Below are positions 1-7,492 of a stretch of DNA of 31,547 nucleotides, one piece after another. Below the pieces are notes generated by a model. That model did not search any database. It saw only the letters and a program-made list of their open reading frames with translations, and had not been told where the DNA came from. How positions within the stretch are numbered: position 1 is the stretch's first letter; each line of letters starts with the position of its first letter. Source of the DNA: Alphaproteobacteria bacterium (GTDB lineage Bacteria; Pseudomonadota; Alphaproteobacteria; Caulobacterales; Caulobacteraceae); NCBI GenBank assembly GCA_018895795.1, contig JAHINZ010000354.1, positions 1 through 31,547 on the forward strand, written 5' to 3'. The position numbers were made by a program, and so were the translations under genes.

Positions 1-166
1 TGGCGTCGAGACGTTCGCGGGCATTGCCAAGTTCGCCGAGCGTGTCATCAAAGGCTGAATAGATGCCGGTGACCTCGTTGTGCAGCGCCCAAAGCGCGTC
101 GACATCGCCCGTTTGCCCTGCGAAAGCGTTGATTTCAAGGTCTATTCGCGGGGCGTCCAAAGGCAT
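1..166 (-). CDS. Hypothetical protein, N-terminal part only (runs off the left edge)
   Basis: An open frame enters from the left edge on the minus strand, with its ATG at 164-166 and no stop in the 55 codons visible. The protein begins MPLDAPRIDLEINAFAGQ and has many acidic and aliphatic residues (LWALHNEVTGIYSAFDD follows), suggesting a soluble helical protein. An AAGG element lies about six bases before the ATG, which supports this start. I do not recognise the family. It follows the transporter gene on the same strand after a gap of about 40 bases, so the two could be co-transcribed. Confidence is moderate because only the N-terminus can be judged. Confidence 0.5.
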   Translation of the reverse strand, partial: MPLDAPRIDLEINAFAGQTGDVDALWALHNEVTGIYSAFDDTLGELGNARERLDA

Positions 167-205
167 TTGACCTTAGCCCCCTCAACCGCGTGATCATGGC
201 GAAAT

Positions 206-1084
206 CTAGCCGATCGCGGCCATGACGACGCCGATCGCCGTTATCGCCCCTGCGACCCATTGAACCAGGGTCAGCCGCTCGGCGAACAGCCGTCGCCCGG
301 CCAGCGCGGCGATCGGCATTTCGACCACGCCGACGGCTCTGACCGGTCCCACGGGGCTCATGGCCATGGCGGTGAACCACAGGCCCGAGGCCGCAGCGCC
401 GCAAAATCCCGCGCCCAGAGACTGCCGCCAGGCCGCCGCCACGGCCGTCAGGGCGGCGGGGTTCTTGACCGCCAGGAAGCCGGTCAGGGTCACGGTCTGG
501 ATCGCCTGGACAACCATCACCGTGACCAGGGCCGACGCGGCGTGATGATTGGGATCGAAGGCCAGGCTGGCCTGGCGAAAGCAGTTGGCGCTGAGCGCGA
601 AGATCGCGCCGGAGCCCAGGCCGGCCAGGACGGCGCCGCGGCGCATCACGACCTCGCCACGCGGCCAGGACAGGGCGGTCAGGCCCAGGGTGACCACCAG
701 TCCGCCGATCCAGGCCCACGCGCCGACGTGATCGCCGAACAGCAGCACGCCCCAGACCAGGGCGAACGGCAGGCCGCTCTGCTGCATGGCCGTGCCCAGG
801 GCGAAGGTCGAGCGGTGCATGGCGGTCAACAGCGCGGCGGTGGCGGCGATCTGCAGCGCCGCGCCCGCCGCGCAGGCCAGCCAGAACCACGGCGTGGGGT
901 GGGCGCTCGCGCCGGGCGTCGCCAGCCAGGCGATGGCCGCGAACACGGTGGCGAACGGCAGGCCGAACAGGAACCGCACCAGGGTCGCGCCCCACGGCCC
1001 CGCCCCGCCCATCACCGAGCGCTGGGCGGCGTTGCGCGCCACCTGCAAGGCGGCCGCGCCGATGGTGATCGGGATCCAGAGCAT
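206..1084 (-). CDS. EamA/DMT-family membrane transporter
   Basis: This 292-residue protein is almost entirely hydrophobic, with about ten predicted membrane helices in two similar halves, as in drug/metabolite transporters of the EamA type. Examples are the helix near residue 1 (MLWIPITIGAAALQVARN) and the last helix (VQWVAGAITAIGVVMAAIG). The conserved glycine-rich and proline-containing helix ends of each EamA half are present (for example VGVVEMPIAALAGRRLFAE). I chose the ATG at 1082-1084: an upstream extension to 1189 is possible, but it would translate a repetitive REP-like element and has no hydrophobic character. The substrate cannot be told from sequence; family members export amino acids, metabolites or drugs. 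It lies downstream of leuA on the same strand, separated by the REP pair. Confidence 0.85.
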   Translation of the reverse strand: MLWIPITIGAAALQVARNAAQRSVMGGAGPWGATLVRFLFGLPFATVFAAIAWLATPGASAHPTPWFWLACAAGAALQIAATAALLTAMHRSTFALGTAMQQSGLPFALVWGVLLFGDHVGAWAWIGGLVVTLGLTALSWPRGEVVMRRGAVLAGLGSGAIFALSANCFRQASLAFDPNHHAASALVTVMVVQAIQTVTLTGFLAVKNPAALTAVAAAWRQSLGAGFCGAAASGLWFTAMAMSPVGPVRAVGVVEMPIAALAGRRLFAERLTLVQWVAGAITAIGVVMAAIG

Positions 1085-1093
1085 CAATATCCT

Positions 1094-1143
1094 CTCCTTC
1101 TCCCCTTGCGGGAGAAGGTGTCGCGCAGCGACGGATGAGGGGG
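1094..1143 (+). repeat. REP-like element, first copy of an inverted pair
   Basis: A GC-rich unit with the stem CTTCTCCCCTTGCGGGAGAAG, followed by GGTGTCGCGCAGCGACGGATGAGGGG, which can fold as a second stem (TCGCGCAGCGA). It has no coding character. The same unit occurs in opposite orientation at 1188-1236. Such elements are scattered through Caulobacter-type genomes (from memory) and commonly lie at transcript ends. Confidence 0.7.
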
Positions 1144-1187
1144 CGCTCGGCGCAAGCCCCGCGACAACAATGGCGGAGCGGCCGGAC

Positions 1188-1236
1188 ACCCCTTCATCCG
1201 GCCCTTCGGGCCACCTTCTCCCGCAGAGGAGAAGGC
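1188..1236 (-). repeat. REP-like element, second copy, inverted relative to 1094-1143
   Basis: Read on the minus strand this gives CTTCTCCTCTGCGGGAGAAG, then GGTGGCCCGAAGGGCCGGATGA, closely matching the copy at 1094-1143. The variable inner hairpin differs (GGCCCGAAGGGCC here, TCGCGCAGCGA there), as expected for compensated stem changes. The two copies are separated by about 45 bases and sit just downstream of the leuA stop, where they could end or stabilise the leuA transcript. Confidence 0.7.
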
Positions 1237-1245
1237 AGATCCCGC

Positions 1246-2820
1246 CTAGAACCCGCTGGCGATCGCCGCTTCGGGGCGGCTCTTTTCCTTGCGCGCGAAC
1301 AGGTTGTTGAGCGCGTTGACATAGGCCTTGGCCGAGGCGGTCAGGGTGTCGGTGTCGGCGGCCTGGCCAGTGGCGATGCGGCCGTCCTCTTCCAGACGCA
1401 CCGAGACCTGGGCCTGGGCGTCGGTGCCTTCGGTGACCGCGTGCACCTGGAACAGACGCAGGGCGGCCTGGTGCGGCACGATCTTGTGGATGGCGTTGAA
1501 CACCGCGTCGACGGGACCGTCGCCCGTCGCCTCGGCGGTGCGCTCCTGACCGTCGACATCCAGGGTCAGTTCGGCCGACTGGCCGTCGGTGCCGGCCACG
1601 ACGCGCAGGTGCAGGACGCGGATCTTTTCCGAGCCCCGGGCCAGGGCGTCGTCGACCAGGGCGATGATGTCGTCGTCATAGACGTGCTTCTTGCGGTCGG
1701 CCAGATCCTTGAAGCGGCCGAAGGCCTCCTTCAGGGCGTTCTGGCCCAGCTCATAGCCCAGGTCCTTGAGCTTGGCGCGGAAGGCGTGGCTGCCCGAATG
1801 CTTGCCCATCACCAGGCTGGACGGGGCCTGACCCACCGATTCCGGGGTCATGATCTCGTAGGTCTCGCGGTTCTTCAGCATCCCGTCCTGGTGGATGCCG
1901 CTTTCATGCGCGAAGGCGTTCTTGCCGACGATGGCCTTGTTGTACTGCACCGGGAACCCGGTGATGGCCGAGACATAGCGGCTGGCCCGGGTGATGTGGG
2001 TGGTGTCGATCTTGGTCGCGTAAGGCAGGCGATCGCCGCGCACCTTCAGGGCCATGACCACCTCTTCGAGGGCGGCGTTGCCGGCCCGCTCGCCCAGGCC
2101 GTTGATGGCGCATTCGATCTGCCGCGCCCCGCCCTGCACGCCGGCCAGGCTGTTGGCGACGGCCAAGCCCAGGTCGTTGTGGCAGTGGGTCGAGAAGATC
2201 ACCTTGTCGGCGCCCTCGACGTTCTGGGTCATCCAGGTGAACAGCTCGGCATATTCCGAAGGATAGGTGTAGCCGACCGTGTCGGGCAGGTTGATCGTCG
2301 TGGCCCCGGCCTTGATGGCGGTCTCGATGGCGCGGCGCAGGAACTGGCGGTCGCTGCGGGTGGCGTCCTCGGCCGACCATTCGACGTCGTCGCGCAGGTT
2401 GCGGGCGTGGGTCACCGAGCGGGCGATCACGTCGATCACCGCGTCGGGCTCCATCTGCAGCTTGTGCTTCATGTGCAGGTCGCTGGTGGCGATGACCACA
2501 TGGATGCGACCGCGCTGGGTGGGCTTCAAAGCTTCCGCGCAACGGTCGATGTCGACCTGATGGGCCCGGCACAGGCCGGCGATGGTGCTGGTCTTGACGA
2601 TCTTGGCGATCTCACGGACCGCTTCGAAGTCGCCGTTCGAGGCGATCGGGAAGCCGGCCTCGATGATATCAACCCCCATTTCCTCGAGGATCTTGGCCAG
2701 TTCCAGCTTCTCGTCCAGCGACATCGAGGCGCCCGGCGACTGCTCGCCATCGCGCATGGTGGTGTCAAAAATGACGACGTTGTCGCGCTTGTCGAAAGCG
2801 CCTGCGGATACGGGGGTCAT
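1246..2820 (-). CDS. leuA: 2-isopropylmalate synthase
   Basis: LeuA condenses acetyl-CoA with 2-oxoisovalerate to 2-isopropylmalate, the first committed step of leucine synthesis. The 524-residue length fits the proteobacterial enzyme. The HMGL-like TIM barrel starts with FDTTMRDGEQSPGASM (residues 18-33), the first signature; the second follows with the metal-binding HCHNDLGLAVANS (from residue 212) and NGLGERAGN. The C-terminal third (from about residue 370) is the LeuA allosteric domain, where leucine feedback inhibition acts in the family. The ATG at 2818-2820 starts the protein a few residues before the barrel; the preceding GACGAGAATTGAC gives only a weak ribosome site. A leucine-rich short frame and nested hairpins upstream (2874-2963) suggest attenuation. 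It stands alone, without leuB or leuCD. Confidence 0.97.
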   Translation of the reverse strand: MTPVSAGAFDKRDNVVIFDTTMRDGEQSPGASMSLDEKLELAKILEEMGVDIIEAGFPIASNGDFEAVREIAKIVKTSTIAGLCRAHQVDIDRCAEALKPTQRGRIHVVIATSDLHMKHKLQMEPDAVIDVIARSVTHARNLRDDVEWSAEDATRSDRQFLRRAIETAIKAGATTINLPDTVGYTYPSEYAELFTWMTQNVEGADKVIFSTHCHNDLGLAVANSLAGVQGGARQIECAINGLGERAGNAALEEVVMALKVRGDRLPYATKIDTTHITRASRYVSAITGFPVQYNKAIVGKNAFAHESGIHQDGMLKNRETYEIMTPESVGQAPSSLVMGKHSGSHAFRAKLKDLGYELGQNALKEAFGRFKDLADRKKHVYDDDIIALVDDALARGSEKIRVLHLRVVAGTDGQSAELTLDVDGQERTAEATGDGPVDAVFNAIHKIVPHQAALRLFQVHAVTEGTDAQAQVSVRLEEDGRIATGQAADTDTLTASAKAYVNALNNLFARKEKSRPEAAIASGF

Positions 2821-2873
2821 GTCAATTCTCGTCGGAAGGTGTCTGCGTGCGGGGCGGCGGCTGGGTCAAACAT

Positions 2874-2922
2874 CCCCTGTGCGCCCGGCCACGACAATAC
2901 GCGGCCCTAGAGCGCCCAGGGG
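2874..2922 (-). promoter_or_regulatory. Nested hairpins in the leuA leader, possible attenuator
   Basis: On the minus strand CCCCTGGGCGC (2922-2912) can pair with GCGCACAGGGG (2884-2874), eleven positions with one mismatch. Inside the loop a second stem forms from GGCCGCG and CGTGGCC (2906-2887) with loop TATTGT and one G-U pair. The 5' arm of the outer stem overlaps the last codons of the leader peptide, so a ribosome at the end of that frame would cover it. No T-run follows, so a classical intrinsic terminator is not visible; the switch might instead affect Rho action or leuA translation. Confidence 0.45.
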
Positions 2923-2963
2923 CTGATAAGCCGAAGCGGAAGGAGGGCGCGCGCAACGTTCAT
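2907..2963 (-). CDS. Putative leucine leader peptide of leuA (18 residues)
   Basis: A short frame about 90 bases upstream of leuA encodes MNVARALLPLRLISPWAL. Five of 18 residues are leucine, at positions 7, 8, 10, 12 and 18, and all use CTC or CTT, whereas neighbouring genes mostly use CTG. Its last codons are part of a strong stem with sequence between the frame and leuA. Leucine-rich leader peptides control leu operons by attenuation in many proteobacteria, and ilv attenuation is known in Caulobacter (from memory). The ribosome site is weak (AGAAAG six bases before the ATG). This is inference from composition, position and structure; conservation in relatives would settle it. Confidence 0.5.
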   Translation of the reverse strand: MNVARALLPLRLISPWAL

Positions 2964-3003
2964 GCGTACTTTCTACACAGAGCCCCCGAATCCAGCAAGC
3001 ATT

Positions 3004-3039
3004 TTGCGCCGCGAGCGCCAATGGTCGCGCGCGGCGCAA
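3004..3039. repeat. Perfect 10-base inverted repeat downstream of the alkyl sulfatase gene
   Basis: TTGCGCCGCG at 3004-3013 and CGCGGCGCAA at 3030-3039 form a perfect stem with a 16-base loop. It lies just past the stop codon of the gene ending at 3058 and just before the leuA leader, so it may end the upstream transcript. On the minus strand it is followed by AAAATG rather than a T-run, so it is not a classical intrinsic terminator. Confidence 0.45.
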
Positions 3040-3057
3040 GTTCTATCCGAACACGGC

Positions 3058-5031
3058 CTATTTGGGACGCGTGACGATCGGAAAATCGGTCGGAAAGGCG
3101 TCAAACCACCCCGTCAGCCGGCCCATGGCGGCGCGATCGCCCGCCAGCTTGACCTCGCCCGTCAGGATCTTGGGCAGCAGCGAAGTCCCCCGGAACAGCG
3201 AGTCCAGGAACACCGGCCGCGCCACGGTCAGGGTGGCGTCGACGCCATCTGTATCCGTCGACGGCTGGGCCACCAGCACGCGGTTACGCACCTCGACCAC
3301 GAACCGCTCGTTCCGCTCAGGGAAGACGAAGGCCAGGGTCAGATGGGCGTCGCCGACCTTCTCCGCGTTCAGGCGCACGGCCAGGACGTCGAAGATCGTC
3401 TGGCTTTCCAGACCCTGCAAAATATCCAGGGGCGCCATCGAGACCGGCAGCTTGCGCACGCCGCCGCGCAGTTCGTCGCTCGCCGTCAGGTACATGTTCC
3501 GCCAGATGGCGTTCTCGGTCTGATAGCCCAGTTGCTCATAGGCTGACGCCAGCTGCGTCTTGGCGGCCGTGTCGCCGTCATCGGCCATGACGACGTGGTT
3601 CAGCAGGCTAGCGGACCAAGCATAGTCGCCGGCCTTGGCGGCGTCGGCGGCCATGGCCTTGACCTTGTCGGCCCCGCCCATCGCCGCGACATAGCGCTGA
3701 CCGGTCTGGGCCGGCGGCGCGGGATCCAGGTGCGCCGGATTGGCGTCGTACCAGCCCATGTAGCGCTGATAGACGGCGCGGCTGTTGAAGCTCATCGAGC
3801 CGTAATAGCCGCGATTGTACCAATCCTTGGCCAAGGTCGGCGGCAGCTCGATCCGCGCGGCGATCTCGTCACCGGTCAAGCCCAGGTTCAGCATCCGCAC
3901 CGACTGGTCGTGCAGGTATTTGTAGGCGTCGCGGTGTTCGCCCAGGAACGTCTTGACCGTCTCCTGGCCAAAACGCGGCCACCCGTGGCTGGTGATCATC
4001 AGGTCGGAGCCGTCGGCGAACAGCCGGATGGACTCGGTCAGGTCGTCGGCCCAGGCCTTACTGTCGCGCACCAGCGCCCCGCGCGGGGTCAGTACATTGT
4101 GCATCGTGACATTGGCGTTCTCGGCCATGTCCAGGATACGCAGATCCGGCAGGTAGAAGTTCATCTCGGCCGGGGCTTCGGTGTTGGGCGTGTACTGGAA
4201 GCGGACCTTGACGCCGTCCAGCATCAACTCCTGGCCCGTATGGTCGATGATCTGGGTCGGCGGGATCAGGGTGATCGTGCCTCGGGCGATACCCTGGCCG
4301 ATGCCCGAACTGATCTGCCCCTCGACGCCCGGCGGCAGCATGATGCCGAACTGGTACTGGGCCCGGCGGCTCATGGCGTTGCCGGCCAGGATGTTCTCGC
4401 TGACCACCTCCTTCATGAAGCCTTCGGGCGCGATGATGGCGATCTTCCCGGCCTCGACGTCCTTCTGGTCGACGATGCCGCGCACGCCGCCGAAGTGGTC
4501 GCTGTGGCTGTGGGTGTAGATGACCGCCTTGATCGGCCGCGCGCCCAGCTTTTCGGTGACCAGGTCGAAGGCGGCCTTGGCGGTCTCGGCCGTGGTCAGC
4601 GGATCGACAACCACCCAGCCGGTGTCGCCCTTGATGAAGGTGATGTTGGAAACGTCGAAGCCCCTCACCTGCCAGACCCGGTCGGAGACCTGGAAAAGGC
4701 CGTGGCGCGCCAGAAGCTGGGCCTGGCGCCAAAGGCTGGGGTTCACGGTCGCGGGCGCTTGGCCCTTCAGAAAGTCATAGGCCGCGAGGTTCCAGGCGAC
4801 CTGGCCGTCGGCGCGCTTGATCAGCGGGTCGGCCCGGGTGCCCAGGAAGCCGCGATCGGCGAATTCGAAGTCCTGTCGATCGGAAAAGGGCAGCGCCTGG
4901 GCGACGGCTGTCTGGCGCTGGGCGGTGGCGGCCGAGGCGGGTTCGCCGGCGCGCGCGGACCAGGGCGCGGCGATTATCGCGAGGGTTGAAACCAGAAGCG
5001 CCGCCTTAAGGCCATGCCTACAACCTGACAT
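3058..5031 (-). CDS. Secreted alkyl-sulfatase-like metallo-beta-lactamase-fold hydrolase (SdsA1/YjcS type)
   Basis: The 657-residue protein has the three-part build of class III alkyl sulfatases, which release sulfate from alkyl sulfates such as dodecyl sulfate. A signal peptide (hydrophobic core ALLVSTLAIIAAP, cleavage near SARA) suggests export to the periplasm. The metallo-beta-lactamase domain carries THSHSDHFGG for the two zinc ions, and further family motifs follow (ENANVTMHN, then RGALVRDSKAW, then SHGWPRFG). A helical dimerisation domain and a C-terminal SCP2-like domain follow. I prefer the ATG at 5029-5031 to the GTG at 5040, because AGGGG lies seven bases before the ATG and would be too close to the GTG. 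It is divergent from a TetR gene, with an operator-like palindrome between them. The natural substrate is unknown. Confidence 0.9.
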   Translation of the reverse strand: MSGCRHGLKAALLVSTLAIIAAPWSARAGEPASAATAQRQTAVAQALPFSDRQDFEFADRGFLGTRADPLIKRADGQVAWNLAAYDFLKGQAPATVNPSLWRQAQLLARHGLFQVSDRVWQVRGFDVSNITFIKGDTGWVVVDPLTTAETAKAAFDLVTEKLGARPIKAVIYTHSHSDHFGGVRGIVDQKDVEAGKIAIIAPEGFMKEVVSENILAGNAMSRRAQYQFGIMLPPGVEGQISSGIGQGIARGTITLIPPTQIIDHTGQELMLDGVKVRFQYTPNTEAPAEMNFYLPDLRILDMAENANVTMHNVLTPRGALVRDSKAWADDLTESIRLFADGSDLMITSHGWPRFGQETVKTFLGEHRDAYKYLHDQSVRMLNLGLTGDEIAARIELPPTLAKDWYNRGYYGSMSFNSRAVYQRYMGWYDANPAHLDPAPPAQTGQRYVAAMGGADKVKAMAADAAKAGDYAWSASLLNHVVMADDGDTAAKTQLASAYEQLGYQTENAIWRNMYLTASDELRGGVRKLPVSMAPLDILQGLESQTIFDVLAVRLNAEKVGDAHLTLAFVFPERNERFVVEVRNRVLVAQPSTDTDGVDATLTVARPVFLDSLFRGTSLLPKILTGEVKLAGDRAAMGRLTGWFDAFPTDFPIVTRPK

Positions 5032-5055
5032 CGAATCCACCCCTTTTGTCTTCTT

Positions 5056-5071
5056 GAAACTTTATAGTTTC
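5056..5071. promoter_or_regulatory. Operator-like palindrome over divergent promoters (TetR site candidate)
   Basis: GAAACT-TTAT-AGTTTC is a perfect inverted repeat with a 4-base centre, in the 59-base gap between the alkyl sulfatase and TetR genes. For the sulfatase, a -35 TTGGTG (5088-5083) and a -10 TATAAA (5066-5061) are 16 bases apart, with the -10 inside the palindrome. For tetR, TTGAAA (5054-5059) and a weak -10 near 5076-5082 flank it. A regulator bound here would block both genes. Confidence 0.6.
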
Positions 5072-5090
5072 ATTCTGCATAACACCAAAC

Positions 5091-5780
5091 ATGACCCTCG
5101 AAAATCCAGTTCGCACCCTCACGCCCCGAGGTCGTCCCGGCCAGCCCAAGCCGCGGGTCGATCGCGACGCCCGCGCGCAGACCGTGCTGGACGCCGCGGT
5201 GATGGTCTTCAGCGAGCGGGGGCTGCACGCCGCGACGATGCAGCAAATCGCCGACCATGTGTGCATGGCGAAGATCCTGATCTACCGGCTCTTCCCGTCC
5301 CGTCAGGCTTTGGTCGACGCTCTGTTCAGCGATGTCCTGATCGAGATCGAAACCATCGCCGCGCACCCTTGGGGCGGCTATGGCTCGGGGATTGCGGCCT
5401 TGATCGAGATGGGGCGAACCCGCCCCGCGGTGGTCCTGCTGCTGCTGCGCGAGGCGCGGGGCGGGCCTGAGACGGCGCCTTGGGCGACGGCTTGCGACGC
5501 CCTGCTGGCGGGTCTGGCGGAGCCGTTCGTCGCGCCGCCATCCGACGCCTCCGACGCGTTGAAGGCCGCCTGCGCCCATGCGGCGCGGACGTTCCTGCCC
5601 TTCATCACCCAGACCTGGATTTCAGGCGTCGAGCAGAACGACGGCATGACCGACGCCGCGCGGATCAAATGGTTTGGAAACATGGTCCGGGCCTGGAGGA
5701 CCGCGACACGCGACGCCCTCGGGCTGCCGGACGCGCCGGAGCCCGCCACCCTGGCTAGTCCGCGGCCTCACGCTTCTTGA
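5091..5780 (+). CDS. TetR-family transcriptional regulator
   Basis: The 229-residue protein has an N-terminal TetR DNA-binding domain: a helix with TVLDAAVMVFSERGLHAATM (residues 27-46), then the helix-turn-helix QQIADHVCMAKILIYRLFPS. The C-terminal ligand-binding part is alpha-helical and not recognisable beyond the family. The N-terminus has a basic proline-rich stretch (TPRGRPGQPKPRVDRDARAQ). No ribosome site precedes the ATG, and a -10-like element lies only about ten bases upstream, so the message may be leaderless. It is divergent from the alkyl sulfatase and probably represses both; the inducer could be an alkyl sulfate or its alcohol product (inference). Its last 26 bases overlap the end of the convergent TVP38 gene. 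Confidence 0.9.
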   Translation: MTLENPVRTLTPRGRPGQPKPRVDRDARAQTVLDAAVMVFSERGLHAATMQQIADHVCMAKILIYRLFPSRQALVDALFSDVLIEIETIAAHPWGGYGSGIAALIEMGRTRPAVVLLLLREARGGPETAPWATACDALLAGLAEPFVAPPSDASDALKAACAHAARTFLPFITQTWISGVEQNDGMTDAARIKWFGNMVRAWRTATRDALGLPDAPEPATLASPRPHAS

Positions 5781-6459
5781 GCCAGGCGCGCGCCACCAGG
5801 CCCGCGCCGATCCAGACCGCCACCGCCACGACCAGCAGGACGAGGTTCTGCCGGCCGCCGCCGCGCATGGCCTGGACGATCGAATTGCCGGCGAAGGCGG
5901 TCAGGGCGATCTTGGGAACGATGCCCAGCGCCGTGCCGCCCGCGAAGTCGAGCAGGCGCATCGGGGTCACGCCCGCCGCCATGTTGACGACGATGAACGG
6001 CGCCGAGGGCACCAGGCGCACGATCAGACTGGCCAGAAAGCCGTTCTTGCCGATCAACCGCATGAACTTGGCCACGCCATCGCCCGCGAAGTCGCGCAGG
6101 ACCTTGGCCCCGAAGGCGCGCCCCATCCAGAACCCGACCAGGGACGACACCAGGGTGCCCACCCAACTGTAGAAGAAGCCGGTCCACGGCCCGAAGGCGA
6201 CCACCGCGGCGGCGATCAGTACGAACTGGGGCACGCCCAGGAACGCCATCAGGGCGAAGGCGCCGACGGCCGCCGGCAGGGCCCAGGGCCCGCTGGTCGC
6301 GCCCAGCCAGTGCTCGACCGTGGTTTCGCCGTTGAAGCCCAGAAATTGCGCGCCGAACAGGAAGACGATCCCCACGCCGCCGAACAGCACAAAGGACACC
6401 GCCACCGTGCGCCAGGCGCGGGCGTCCATATTGGTCACGAACTCGATCAGGCGGCGCAT
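5755..6459 (-). CDS. TVP38/TMEM64-family (DedA-like) membrane protein
   Basis: The 234-residue integral membrane protein has about six hydrophobic segments and the TVP38/DedA domain. Its hallmark is RLVPSAPFIVVNMAAGVTPM, which matches the family pattern R-x2-P-x2-P-F-x3-N-x3-G. An upstream segment, GVPQFVLIAAAVVAFGPWTG, corresponds to the conserved re-entrant region. Relatives are implicated in lipid scrambling or flippase-like functions, but the substrate cannot be told. I chose the ATG at 6457-6459, since AGGGG lies at a usable distance from it; the GTG three bases earlier would be almost on top of that site. It converges on tetR with a 26-base overlap. Confidence 0.87.
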   Translation of the reverse strand: MRRLIEFVTNMDARAWRTVAVSFVLFGGVGIVFLFGAQFLGFNGETTVEHWLGATSGPWALPAAVGAFALMAFLGVPQFVLIAAAVVAFGPWTGFFYSWVGTLVSSLVGFWMGRAFGAKVLRDFAGDGVAKFMRLIGKNGFLASLIVRLVPSAPFIVVNMAAGVTPMRLLDFAGGTALGIVPKIALTAFAGNSIVQAMRGGGRQNLVLLVVAVAVWIGAGLVARAWLKKREAAD

Positions 6460-6631
6460 CACGCCCCTGCCTCGCCCAACGGCGCCGCTGGGTCAAGCGT
6501 GGGGCGGAGCGATCGGCGCCTCGAGGGCGAGCGAATTAACCACTTCAGAGCGCCTATCTCTTGATTTTGAGGGCTCTGCACTCGCCCGTGGCGACAATTC
6601 ATTTGCCAAAACTTTCACATTACACCGTTAC

Positions 6632-6640
6632 TTATCCACA
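6632..6640 (+). promoter_or_regulatory. Perfect DnaA box upstream of the first ParA-like gene
   Basis: TTATCCACA is an exact match to the high-affinity DnaA consensus. It sits 42 bases before the GTG of the first ParA-like gene, in a 222-base intergenic region that is AT-richer than its surroundings. DnaA acts as a transcription factor in Caulobacter. A single box does not prove binding, and a 9-mer can occur by chance. Confidence 0.55.
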
Positions 6641-6681
6641 GGCCGGTGGGGCAAAAACCGTGTCTGAACTGGAGTTGGGAC

Positions 6682-7347
6682 GTGAAAACTGTCGCTTTGG
6701 TTTCCCGCAAGGGCGGCGCCGGCAAGACCACGCTGGCGGTCAATCTGGCCATTTCCGCCCATCTGGCCGGCTTCAAGACCATGCTGGCCGATATCGACCC
6801 GCAGCGCTCGGCGACGGACGCCCTCAAGGCCCGTGTCGCCCCGGGTCCGATCCTGATGGAGATCAATGCGGGGAAGCTGTTCCAGACCAAGGTTCACGCC
6901 GAGCATGCCGGCCTTGACCTGCTGATCGTCGACACCCCGGCCGCCCCTGAAGCGGACGTGTTGCAGGCCGTTCAATGCGCCGATCTCTGTGTTCTGGTGT
7001 GCCGGCCCACCTTTCTCGACATCGCGTCCGTGGCGCGATCCACAGAAGCCGTGCGTCGGCTGGGCAAGCCGGGCCTCATCGTGCTGAACCAGGCTCCGGC
7101 CAAGCGACTGGGCGAAGAACCCACCACGGTGTTGCAGGCGGTCCAGGCCCTGCGGTTCTGCGGTCTGCCGATCGCGCCGATCGGCCTGCGGGCCCGCGCC
7201 GCCTACCAGCACGCCATCGCCCGCGGCCTATCGGCTTGCGAATGGGCCCCAGGCGATCCGGCCAGCCAGGAAATCGAGCGACTGTGGCGCCATGTGGAAG
7301 CCCTGGCGCTCAGCACTCAAGACGTCTCGCAGGCCCGAACCAACTGA
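6682..7347 (+). CDS. ParA/MinD-family ATPase, first of a tandem pair
   Basis: This 221-residue P-loop ATPase has the deviant Walker A motif KGGAGKTTLAVNLA (from residue 10, with the signature lysine), LADIDPQRSA (switch region) and LLIVDTPAAPE (Walker B region). ParA proteins dimerise on ATP and bind DNA or membrane to position cargo. It is short and lacks the N-terminal helix-turn-helix of plasmid P1-type ParA. The GTG at 6682 is preferred to the ATG at 6646, because GGAG lies seven bases before it and the paralogue downstream starts the same way (VKTV). No parB and no obvious parS site are nearby, so the cargo is unknown. A perfect DnaA box lies upstream. Confidence 0.88.
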   Translation: MKTVALVSRKGGAGKTTLAVNLAISAHLAGFKTMLADIDPQRSATDALKARVAPGPILMEINAGKLFQTKVHAEHAGLDLLIVDTPAAPEADVLQAVQCADLCVLVCRPTFLDIASVARSTEAVRRLGKPGLIVLNQAPAKRLGEEPTTVLQAVQALRFCGLPIAPIGLRARAAYQHAIARGLSACEWAPGDPASQEIERLWRHVEALALSTQDVSQARTN

Positions 7348-7430
7348 CGCCATCCAGCGGTCGGCGGGCCGCCGCGAGGCAATCGCGTAAGTTGTGTTTT
7401 CGTTTACGGATTCTCGCTAGCTTGGGTTTG

Positions 7431-7448
7431 CCGCCTAGGTATAGGCGG
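7431..7448. promoter_or_regulatory. Palindrome between the tandem ParA genes
   Basis: CCGCCTA-GGTA-TAGGCGG is a perfect 7-base inverted repeat with a 4-base centre, 45 bases before the second ParA start. A second short stem (CACTC at 7465-7469, GAGTG at 7478-7482) follows. Two GATTC sites, potential CcrM methylation targets, flank the palindrome at 7409-7413 and 7451-7455. It could be an operator or a transcript hairpin; there is no T-run. Confidence 0.4.
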
Positions 7449-7492
7449 TAGATTCAGTGGGTCGCACTCAGGTTCGGGAGTGAGAACGAGCA

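Noticed and set aside
1135..2910. Long plus-strand frame opposite leuA (591 codons)
   Set aside because: It is the antisense shadow of leuA in GC-rich DNA; its product is arginine/glycine/valine/histidine-rich without recognisable domains, whereas leuA has clear motifs.
6536..6545. TTAACC as a CtrA half-site upstream of the ParA pair
   Set aside because: Only a half-site, with no second TTAA at the 7-base spacing; too weak to support.
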